Shown: piece by piece, positions 1 through 5,820 of the stretch | Position numbering within the stretch: position 1 is the first letter of the stretch | How the letters are laid out: every line of letters starts with the position of its first letter | Assembly (NCBI GenBank): GCA_017387165.1 | Contig: JAFOFS010000275.1 | Location: forward strand, 1-6,008 | Source: Clostridia bacterium | GTDB lineage: Bacteria; Bacillota; Clostridia; Oscillospirales; Acutalibacteraceae | Direction: 5' to 3' | Length of the DNA: 6,008 nt | Program-made: the position numbers and the translations under genes | The notes under the pieces: generated by a model | What the model saw: only the letters and a program-made list of their open reading frames with translations | What the model was told of the DNA's origin: nothing | The model's database searches: none

Positions 1-25
1 AAAAGCAAGGTCTCCCTTGCTTTTT
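1..25 (-). terminator. Intrinsic terminator after the AGCS symporter gene (probably bidirectional)
   Basis: A perfect hairpin has arms GCAAGG (5-10) and CCTTGC (15-20) around a 4-nt loop. An A-run lies on one side and a T-run on the other, so the stem can extend to about 10 bp and is followed by U residues on either strand. It begins 7 nt beyond the symporter stop codon, as expected for the end of that minus-strand transcript. The symmetry suggests it also stops transcription arriving from a plus-strand gene left of the window. The U-tract on the minus strand may continue beyond base 1. Confidence 0.8.
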
Positions 26-32
26 CTTGCGT

Positions 33-1577
33 TTATTCCCGATCGAGAGAAGCCGCCATTTCCTGCTGAATGGCGGGGTCGTTCGAGAGCATCGGCTGGA
101 CGTCCTTGCCGTGAATCTTGCGGTCCACGTAGTTTTTGGTGATCTTGATGACCAGCGGCAGCAGTGCCAGCACGCCGATGAGGTTTGGAATCATCATCAG
201 ACCGTTAAAGGTATCGGACAGATCCCACGCGAGGCCGCCCTCCATAACCGCGCCCGAGACGATCATCAGCACGAAGATGAAGCGATACACCTTCACGCCT
301 TTGACGCCAAACAGGTATTCCACCGCCTTGGAGCCGTACTGCGACCAGCCGAGCACCGTCGTGAATGCAAAGAACAGCATGGCGATGGCGACGAACCACG
401 TGCCGGGAGCGCCAAACATACCGCCGAACGCCTGCGACACCAGCGTGTCGCCGTTGATGCCGGCTTGAGGCATACCGGTGGACAGGTCGATGTAGCCGGT
501 GGACAGCACCACCACCGCGGTCATGGTGCAGACCACGAAGGTGTCGAAGAACACCTCAAAAATACCCCACATACCCTGCTTCACCGGCTCCTTGACGTTG
601 GAGGAGGAGTGCACCAGCACCGACGAGCCGAGACCTGCCTCGTTGGAGAAGACGCCGCGCTTGAAGCCCTGGGTCATCGTCTTCTTGATCAGCACGCCGA
701 GACCGCCGCCGAGGAATGCCGCCGGCTTGAAGGCAAACTTGAAGATCGCGCCGAACATAGCGCCGACCCGATTGAAATTCGCAAAGAAGATGATGAGCGA
801 GCCGAGCACAAACGCCACCGCCATAAACGGCACCACGATCTCCGCGACCTTGGCGATGCGCTGCAGACCGCCGATGATGATCAGCGCGCCGATAATCAGC
901 AGACCAATGCCGATCAGCAGATGGATAACGTCGATCTCCGTGCCGGGGATGGTGCCGAGGGTCGCGTTGCTGAAGAACGCCGCGTCCATATTCAGTACGA
1001 TTTTATTGACCTGCGCCATATTGCCGATACCGAACGATGCCAGAATGGCGAAGCAGGAGAACAGCACCGCCAGCACGCCCGCGATCGGCTTCAGCCATTT
1101 TTTACCGTACCGCTTGCCGAGACCGTCCTTCAGATAGTACATCGGACCACCCGACCATTCGCCGTCCTTATTGCGGCGGCGATAGTAGATGCCGAGCAGG
1201 TTTTCCGAGAAGTTGGTCATCATACCGAAAAACGCCGCCACCCACATCCAGAAAACCGCGCCGGGACCGCCGGTGACGATTGCCGTCGCCACGCCGGCGA
1301 TGTTGCCGGTACCGACGGTCGCCGCCAGTGCCGCACACAGCGCCTGAAACTGCGAGATGGTTTTCTTGTCGGTGTTTTTGGTGCTCTTGCTGTCTTTCTT
1401 AAAGACGGTCGCAATCGTCTGCTTCCACCAATGCCCGAGGCGGCTCACCTGAAAGAATTTCGTGCCGCAAGTCAGCAGAATGCCCGTGCCGATGAGCAGC
1501 ATCAGCCCGGGAAGTCCCCACACCGCGTCGTTGACCTTGCCGTTGACCGACGCGATCACTTCAATGATTTTGTCCAT
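33..1577 (-). CDS. Sodium:alanine/glycine symporter, AGCS family
   Basis: This 514-residue integral membrane protein is predicted to import alanine and/or glycine with sodium. Family marks are GTGNIAGVATAI (about 89-100), GGPGAVFWMW (103-112), GPMYYL (144-149) and the highly characteristic RGVFSNEAGLGS (307-318). Many hydrophobic segments run from about residue 20 to 477, fitting the LeuT-like fold with around 11 helices, and the length is normal for the family. The open frame extends 15 codons further upstream, but those codons lie inside the terminator hairpin. The start chosen here has GGAGGG (1587-1582) just before it. The gene stands alone behind a tandem glycine riboswitch, so glycine is the likely physiological ligand or signal, although family members also carry alanine and sequence alone does not separate the two. 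It ends just before a hairpin terminator. The family call is secure and the substrate is inferred. Confidence 0.95.
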   Translation of the reverse strand: MDKIIEVIASVNGKVNDAVWGLPGLMLLIGTGILLTCGTKFFQVSRLGHWWKQTIATVFKKDSKSTKNTDKKTISQFQALCAALAATVGTGNIAGVATAIVTGGPGAVFWMWVAAFFGMMTNFSENLLGIYYRRRNKDGEWSGGPMYYLKDGLGKRYGKKWLKPIAGVLAVLFSCFAILASFGIGNMAQVNKIVLNMDAAFFSNATLGTIPGTEIDVIHLLIGIGLLIIGALIIIGGLQRIAKVAEIVVPFMAVAFVLGSLIIFFANFNRVGAMFGAIFKFAFKPAAFLGGGLGVLIKKTMTQGFKRGVFSNEAGLGSSVLVHSSSNVKEPVKQGMWGIFEVFFDTFVVCTMTAVVVLSTGYIDLSTGMPQAGINGDTLVSQAFGGMFGAPGTWFVAIAMLFFAFTTVLGWSQYGSKAVEYLFGVKGVKVYRFIFVLMIVSGAVMEGGLAWDLSDTFNGLMMIPNLIGVLALLPLVIKITKNYVDRKIHGKDVQPMLSNDPAIQQEMAASLDRE

Positions 1578-1581
1578 ACGT

Positions 1582-1587
1582 CCCTCC
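1582..1587 (-). promoter_or_regulatory. Ribosome binding site of the AGCS symporter gene
   Basis: GGAGGG lies 4 nt before the ATG at 1577 and fixes that start over the longer in-frame alternative. It comes directly after the U-tract of the leader terminator, so it is only transcribed when RNA polymerase passes the terminator. Control therefore looks transcriptional rather than by hiding the ribosome site. Confidence 0.8.
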
Positions 1588-1588
1588 G

Positions 1589-1628
1589 AAAATAAAAAAG
1601 TAGGTTGTGCCACACAGCACAACCTACT
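1589..1628 (-). terminator. Leader (attenuator) terminator downstream of the glycine riboswitch
   Basis: On the minus strand a perfect 12-bp stem pairs AGTAGGTTGTGC (1628-1617 side) with its complement (1610-1599), with a 6-nt loop. It is followed by a T-rich run (1598-1589, one A interruption). This is a strong intrinsic terminator placed between the riboswitch and the symporter's ribosome binding site, so it is the likely expression platform of the switch. Its 5' arm starts about 30 nt after the second aptamer closes. Confidence 0.92.
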
Positions 1629-1657
1629 ACCTCAAAAGTATCAAAAACCAATGCGTT

Positions 1658-1829
1658 CTTTGTCCTTTTGCCTGAGAGTTTGGCGCTGGTCGGCGCTTGC
1701 ACCTTCGGCCCCCAATTGAATGGGCGTCTCCAAAGTTCTGTCGGCATTCGGTCCTCGTCCGCACGGACACCTGAGAGCGTTACTCCTTCGGCGGCAAACC
1801 TGCCCTTTCCCGAAATGCGTCATCCAGAA
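1658..1829 (-). promoter_or_regulatory. Tandem glycine riboswitch with leader-linker kink-turn
   Basis: Two glycine aptamers in series, read on the minus strand. Aptamer I (1818-1744) is closed by GCATTTCGG pairing with CCGAATGC (one bulged base) and contains the conserved GCCGAAGGAGTAA and CTCTCAGG blocks. Aptamer II (1735-1658) is closed by CTTTG/CAAAG and contains GGCCGAAGGTGCAAG and CTCTCAGGCAAAAGGAC. The 5' leader TTCTG (1829-1825) can pair with CAGAA in the inter-aptamer linker (1740-1736). Next to that helix are a 3-nt bulge (GAT) and tandem GA/GA, which matches the kink-turn known to join leader and linker in complete glycine riboswitches. The element binds glycine in RNA and controls the downstream symporter through the terminator at 1628-1589. 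Whether glycine turns the gene on or off is not settled by sequence; transporter-linked examples of the OFF type are known. Confidence 0.95.
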
Positions 1830-1844
1830 TATTCAATTGTGACG

Positions 1845-1873
1845 ATTATACCGCACACCAAGCGGATTTGCAA
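1845..1873 (-). promoter_or_regulatory. Sigma-A type promoter of the riboswitch/symporter unit
   Basis: On the minus strand TTGCAA (1873-1868) and TATAAT (1850-1845) are separated by exactly 17 bp. Transcription should begin near 1838-1840, about 10 nt before the first paired base of the riboswitch kink-turn. The transcript therefore starts just early enough to include the complete riboswitch. The -10 is a perfect consensus and the -35 matches at four of six positions. Confidence 0.85.
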
Positions 1874-1913
1874 GTCCTTTTTCGCCGTTTTTGTTGATTT
1901 TTTTAGTCGTTTG

Positions 1914-3647
1914 TTATGCAAACGTATCGTTATCGCGGAATTGCAGGGCGTACAACTGCTTATACAGACCGTCGGCGGCCATCAGTTGTTCATGCGTGCC
2001 GCGCTCGGTGATACGACCGTCGGTCACCACCGCGATCTCGTCCGCTCCGCGAATGGTGGAAAGGCGGTGCGCCACCACCAGCGTGGTGCGCCCCTTGCAC
2101 AGCTCGTCCAACGCCTGCTGGATCAGCACCTCGGTGGTGTTATCCAGCGCGCTGGTCGCTTCGTCCAGAATGAGGATGGCCGGATCTTTCAGAAATACGC
2201 GGGCAATACTCAGGCGCTGCTTCTGACCGCCCGACAGCTTCACGCCGCGTTCACCGATTTCGGAATCGTACCCTTTTTCCAGCGACATCACGTAGTCGTG
2301 GATGTTGGCGCGCTTCGCCGCCGCGATCATCTCCTCCTCGGTGGCGTCGGGGCGACCGTACAAAATGTTTTCGCGGATGGTGCCGACAAACAGGAACACG
2401 TCCTGCTGGACGATGCCGATGTTGCGGCGGAGGCTGTCCAGCGACAATTTCCGAATATCTACCCCGTCTACGCGGATGCTGCCCTCCCCGTCCTGCAGGC
2501 GGTAGAAATTCGGCAGCAGGTGGCAAAGAGTGGTCTTGCCGCCACCCGACGGGCCAACCAGCGCGAGCTTGCGCCCTTTTTCCAGCCGCAGGCTGACGTC
2601 GTGCAGCACCTCTTTGGTTTCTTCGTACGCGTAGTTGACCCGATCAAACTCGATGATTCCCTCGACGGCGGTCAGTTCCACCGCGTCGGGTGCCTCCGGC
2701 TCGACCGGCTCGTCCATCACCTCGACAAACCGCTGGAAGCCGCTGATGCCGTTCTGGTACTGCTCCGCGAAGCGGATCAACGTATTGACCGGCTGAATAA
2801 ACAGGTTGACCGACACGATAAAGGTGGAGTAATCGCCAAACGAGATGCGACCGTTATACAGGAACAGACCGCCGGCGATGAGAATGATCACGTTAAACAC
2901 GTCGGTGATAAAGCTGGTGGAGGAGAAAAAGCGCGCCATCGCGTCGTAAGCACGCTTGGATGCGCCGACGAACGCCTTGTCCCCCTCGCGGAATTTCTCC
3001 ATCTCCCGTGCGGAGTTGGTGTACGCCTTGGTGACGCGGATGCCGGTGACGCTGCTTTCCACCGCCGCGTTGATGGTGGCGTTGCTTTGACGGCGGTCGG
3101 CGAACGCCTGCTTCATCGCCTTGCGATAACGGGCGCTGACCACCATCAGGATCGGCACACAAGCAAAAATGATCAGGGTCAAAACCCAGTCGATGGACAG
3201 CAGATAACCGAAAGACAGCAGAATCATCGCCGCGCTGATCAGAATATCCTCGGGACCGTGGTGCGCCAGCTCGCACACCTCAAACAAATCGCTGGTCAGT
3301 CGGGTCATAATGCGGCCGGTTTCGTTGTTGTCGTAAAACGAAAACGGCAGCTTTTGCAAGTGCGCGAACAGGTCCTGCCGCATTTGCGACTGCATCTTGA
3401 CGCCGATGACGTGACCGTAGTATTGCACGAAATAGCGCAGCAGCATCCGCAGCACGTACAGCGCCAGCACGATCGCGCCGGCGACGACGATGGTCGTGTA
3501 CTGCTTTTGCGGACTGTACTCGTTGAGCATTTTGTTGGTCACGATGGGATACACCATTCCGATGACCGAAATCAGCAGGGCCGCCAGCATATCCAGCGCC
3601 AGCATCTTGCGGTGCGGGCGGTAGTAGCGAATAAAGCGTTTCAGCAT
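1914..3647 (-). CDS. ABC exporter half-transporter (fused membrane and ATPase domains)
   Basis: This 577-residue protein has an N-terminal six-helix type I exporter membrane domain (about 15-310) followed by an ATP-binding cassette (about 331-570). All catalytic motifs are intact: Walker A GPSGGGKT (365-372), Q-loop around Q414-Q415, signature LSGGQ (471-475), Walker B ILILDE (491-496, with catalytic E496), D-loop SALD (499-502) and switch H527. Because both active-site halves are canonical, a homodimer is plausible, and no partner half-transporter is seen nearby. Relatives in the MsbA/BmrA/multidrug group export lipids, drugs or peptides; the substrate here cannot be read from sequence. There is no N-terminal peptidase domain. 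A GTG 21 nt upstream is in frame, but the ATG is preferred because GAGGTG sits 6 nt before it. The gene has its own promoter and diverges from the acyltransferase operon. Confidence 0.95.
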   Translation of the reverse strand: MLKRFIRYYRPHRKMLALDMLAALLISVIGMVYPIVTNKMLNEYSPQKQYTTIVVAGAIVLALYVLRMLLRYFVQYYGHVIGVKMQSQMRQDLFAHLQKLPFSFYDNNETGRIMTRLTSDLFEVCELAHHGPEDILISAAMILLSFGYLLSIDWVLTLIIFACVPILMVVSARYRKAMKQAFADRRQSNATINAAVESSVTGIRVTKAYTNSAREMEKFREGDKAFVGASKRAYDAMARFFSSTSFITDVFNVIILIAGGLFLYNGRISFGDYSTFIVSVNLFIQPVNTLIRFAEQYQNGISGFQRFVEVMDEPVEPEAPDAVELTAVEGIIEFDRVNYAYEETKEVLHDVSLRLEKGRKLALVGPSGGGKTTLCHLLPNFYRLQDGEGSIRVDGVDIRKLSLDSLRRNIGIVQQDVFLFVGTIRENILYGRPDATEEEMIAAAKRANIHDYVMSLEKGYDSEIGERGVKLSGGQKQRLSIARVFLKDPAILILDEATSALDNTTEVLIQQALDELCKGRTTLVVAHRLSTIRGADEIAVVTDGRITERGTHEQLMAADGLYKQLYALQFRDNDTFA

Positions 3648-3653
3648 ATCGTA

Positions 3654-3659
3654 CACCTC
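3654..3659 (-). promoter_or_regulatory. Ribosome binding site deciding the ABC exporter start
   Basis: GAGGTG on the minus strand lies 6 nt before the ATG at 3647. It falls inside the short upstream extension of the reading frame that begins with GTG at 3668, so it argues for the shorter protein starting MLKRFIRYY. Confidence 0.65.
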
Positions 3660-3686
3660 GAAAATCACGTCGTTTCTTTCGTTTTT

Positions 3687-3715
3687 ATTATAAAGAACTC
3701 CCCGAAGAATTGCAA
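3687..3715 (-). promoter_or_regulatory. Sigma-A type promoter of the ABC exporter gene
   Basis: On the minus strand TTGCAA (3715-3710) and TATAAT (3692-3687) are spaced by 17 bp. Both hexamers and the spacing are the same as in the promoter of the riboswitch/symporter unit. The expected start is near 3680, giving a leader of about 33 nt. A short inverted repeat, CGAAG (3703-3707) and CTTCG (3719-3723), brackets the -35 hexamer and might be an operator. Confidence 0.8.
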
Positions 3716-3744
3716 GAACTTCGCGGCAATCTCCGCAAATTTAA

Positions 3745-3773
3745 TTGACGCATCGGGTGGAATAAGGTATAAT
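3745..3773 (+). promoter_or_regulatory. Sigma-A type promoter of the acyltransferase/zinc-ribbon operon
   Basis: TTGACG (3745-3750) and TATAAT (3768-3773) are spaced by 17 bp, a near-perfect consensus. The expected start is near 3780, only about 20 nt before the first start codon, so there is room for little more than a ribosome binding site (AAGGAGGG, 3786-3793). The two divergent -35 boxes are 29 bp apart, close enough for one regulator to act on both. Confidence 0.85.
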
Positions 3774-3799
3774 AAGCAAAAAGAAAAGGAGGGACGCGT

Positions 3800-5107
3800 A
3801 TGCCGAAAAAGCCCGCTTTGCGGTGGTTGCCGCTGGACAATGCCGCCAAGATTTACCCCGCCGCGCGGCGGTCAAACTGGAGCAACGTCTACCGTCTCTC
3901 CGCCACCTTGACCGAAGAGGTGGATACCGCTCTCCTGGAGCAAGCGCTGGAAACGGTGGTGCGCCGCTTCCCCTCTCTGGCGGTACGGCTGCGCCGTGGC
4001 TTATTCTGGTATTATCTGCAGGAATTGTCCCATCCGCCTGCCGTCAGCGAAGAAAGCTGTTATCCGCTCACCTATATGTCCAAAGCGGAGATTCGGCGGT
4101 GCGCCTTCCGCATCCTCGTGTATCGCGACCGCATCGCGCTGGAGATCTTCCACTCACTGACCGACGGCAACGGCGCGCTGGTGTTCCTCAAAACGCTGCT
4201 GGCGGAATATCTGGAACGGCGGTACGGACTGTCCGTTCCTGCCACCGACGGCGTGCTGGATCGCCACGAAGCGCCCTCCCCTGCGGAGTGGGAGGACAGC
4301 TTCCAGAAATACAGCGGCGCGGTGGCCGCCTCCCGACGGGAGCTGACCGCATGGCGGTTGAGCGGCACACCCGAGTTGGGTTCGTTTCTGCACCTGACCT
4401 GCCTGCAGTTGTCGGTGGATGAGGTGCGGCAAAAAGCCAAAGAATACGGCGTCAGCGTGACCGCCTTCCTCTGCGCCGTGATGATGGTCGCTCTGCAAAA
4501 CTATCAGCGCGAATGCATTCCCGACCGCCGTAAGCGACCGCCGATACGGGTGCTGATTCCGGTCAACCTCCGCCGGCTGTACGACAGCCGCACGCTGCGG
4601 AATTTCGTCTTGTACACCACGCCCGAAATTCTGCCGCAGCTCGGGGACTACGATTTTGCGGAGATCTGCCGCATCGTCACCGCGCAAATGGAGCTGGACA
4701 TCACCCCCAAGAAAATGAGCACCAAGATCGCGGTCAACGTCAACAGCGAACGCCTGATGGCGGTGCGGGTGATGCCGTTGTTTATTAAAAATATGGTGAT
4801 GAAAGCCATTTTCGATGCCGTGGGCGAACGCAAATCCTGCCTTTCCCTCTCCAACCTCGGCGCCGTTACGCTGCCCGAGGTGATGCGCCCTTACGTCCGT
4901 CGGATGGACTTTATTCTCGGGGTGCAGGCGGCTGCCCCCTCCAATTGCGGTGTGCTGTCCTACGGCGGCACCGTGTACGTCAACTTTATCCGCAACGTCA
5001 AAGAGGCGTCGCTGGAGCGACACTTCTTTGAGGTGCTGCGTGAGCACGGTCTGTCCGTGACCGCCGAGAGCAACCAACGAAAGGAGAATGCCGATGTATT
5101 GCGCTAA
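3800..5107 (+). CDS. Condensation-domain/acyltransferase superfamily protein (alcohol acetyltransferase-like)
   Basis: This 435-residue soluble protein is about the size of one free-standing chloramphenicol-acetyltransferase-like/condensation domain, the superfamily that includes NRPS condensation domains, PapA-type and wax-ester acyltransferases. The active-site motif HSLTDG (118-123) fits the general HxxxDG pattern, with H118 the expected catalytic base and D122 structural. The first H of the HHxxxDG form is replaced by F (IFHSLTDG). Further family-like features are PVNLR (254-258) and SLSNLGAV (349-356) in the C-terminal half, and an N-terminal region resembling the LxxALxxVVxRFPxL pattern (45-60). 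No carrier-protein or adenylation domain is present, so it would use a free acyl-CoA or a carrier encoded elsewhere. The start is supported by AAGGAGGG 6 nt upstream. It overlaps the next gene by 14 nt, implying coupled translation. Acyl donor and acceptor are unknown; the superfamily call is fairly secure and the reaction is inferred. Confidence 0.82.
   Translation: MPKKPALRWLPLDNAAKIYPAARRSNWSNVYRLSATLTEEVDTALLEQALETVVRRFPSLAVRLRRGLFWYYLQELSHPPAVSEESCYPLTYMSKAEIRRCAFRILVYRDRIALEIFHSLTDGNGALVFLKTLLAEYLERRYGLSVPATDGVLDRHEAPSPAEWEDSFQKYSGAVAASRRELTAWRLSGTPELGSFLHLTCLQLSVDEVRQKAKEYGVSVTAFLCAVMMVALQNYQRECIPDRRKRPPIRVLIPVNLRRLYDSRTLRNFVLYTTPEILPQLGDYDFAEICRIVTAQMELDITPKKMSTKIAVNVNSERLMAVRVMPLFIKNMVMKAIFDAVGERKSCLSLSNLGAVTLPEVMRPYVRRMDFILGVQAAAPSNCGVLSYGGTVYVNFIRNVKEASLERHFFEVLREHGLSVTAESNQRKENADVLR
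5081..5086 (+). promoter_or_regulatory. Ribosome binding site deciding the start of the zinc-ribbon membrane protein
   Basis: AAGGAG lies within the last codons of the preceding gene. It is 7 nt before the ATG at 5094 but only 1 nt before the in-frame ATG at 5088. The spacing rules out the earlier ATG and makes the protein begin MYCANCG. Confidence 0.8.
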
Positions 5108-5792
5108 TTGCGGCGTCCGTCTGGCGGATACCGAGGAGCGGTGTCCGCTCTGCAACACCCCTGCCTATCACCCCTCTATCCGGCGTGATGCGGCTGAGCC
5201 GTTGTATCCTGCCGACCGTTATCCCGATGCGGCAAGGCGTGGACGGCAGGCGGCCATTCTGATGACCGTTTTGTTTCTGCTCCCCATCCCGACGGTGCTG
5301 ATCTGCGACCTGCGGTTTGGCAATCAGCAGTTGTTCTGGTCGGGTCTGGTGATCGGCGCGTTGGCGGCGCTGTACGTGATGCTGGTGCTGCCATTCTGGT
5401 TTCGCAAGCCCAACCCCGTCATCTTCGTTCCCTGCGCCTTTGCGGCGGCGGGGGGATATTTGTGGTTAATTGATTTTCTGCTGCGCGGCGGCTGGTTTTG
5501 GACGCTGGCGCTGCCGATCACCGTCGGTGCGGCGCTCATCGTGACCGCCGTGGTCACCCTCACCTATTATCTGAAACGCGGTCGGTTGTTTATCTTCGGC
5601 GGCGCGGTGATCGCTTTTGGCGGTCTGCTGCTGCTGACCGAGCATCTGCTTACCGTCACCCTGACTGACTATACGTTCGTCGGCTGGTCGCTGTATCCGC
5701 TCACCAGCCTGGTGCTGATCGGCGGTTTTCTGCTGTTCCTCGGCATCTGCCGTCCGGCTCGCGAAACGATGCAGCGCAAGTTCTTTATTTGA
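5094..5792 (+). CDS. Zinc-ribbon membrane protein (DUF6320-like)
   Basis: This 232-residue protein starts with a compact zinc-ribbon, CANC (3-6) and CPLC (17-20), giving four cysteines that should bind one zinc ion. A hydrophilic linker (about 22-52) is followed by about six membrane segments (roughly 53-72, 81-102, 108-130, 134-160, 164-186 and 197-219) and a short basic tail. The arrangement recalls DUF6320 proteins, which I remember being found next to acetyltransferase-like genes in Clostridia; this is memory, not a search. Its start overlaps the end of the acyltransferase-like gene by 14 nt, so the two are almost certainly translated together and may form a complex at the membrane. By the positive-inside rule the zinc-ribbon would be cytoplasmic. 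No enzymatic motif is visible, and its function is unknown. Confidence 0.82.
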   Translation: MYCANCGVRLADTEERCPLCNTPAYHPSIRRDAAEPLYPADRYPDAARRGRQAAILMTVLFLLPIPTVLICDLRFGNQQLFWSGLVIGALAALYVMLVLPFWFRKPNPVIFVPCAFAAAGGYLWLIDFLLRGGWFWTLALPITVGAALIVTAVVTLTYYLKRGRLFIFGGAVIAFGGLLLLTEHLLTVTLTDYTFVGWSLYPLTSLVLIGGFLLFLGICRPARETMQRKFFI

Positions 5793-5820
5793 TATTGATA
5801 CACCAAAGGAGTTGTTTCCA

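Noticed and set aside
27..1595. A 522-codon open frame on the plus strand opposite the AGCS symporter
   Set aside because: It is the antisense shadow of the symporter: extremely rich in H, R, Q, D and E, with no recognisable domain, and it starts inside the terminator hairpin.
1578..1622. Upstream extension of the AGCS symporter by 15 codons
   Set aside because: Those codons lie within the leader terminator hairpin and its T-run; the ribosome binding site at 1587-1582 points to the ATG at 1577.
1908..1924. Inverted repeat CGTTTG-ttatg-CAAACG over the ABC exporter stop codon as a terminator
   Set aside because: The stem is only 6 bp and AT-rich, and on the minus strand it is followed by A residues rather than T residues, so it should not terminate the exporter transcript.
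1605..3911. A 768-codon open frame on the plus strand opposite the ABC exporter
   Set aside because: It is antisense to a clear exporter with intact motifs, is rich in H, Q, D and V as expected of a mirror frame in GC-rich DNA, runs through the riboswitch and the divergent promoters, and shows no family motif.
4154..5158. A 334-codon open frame on the minus strand opposite the acyltransferase-like gene
   Set aside because: It is a low-complexity mirror frame (H, Q, G and V rich) spanning two real genes, with no family motif.
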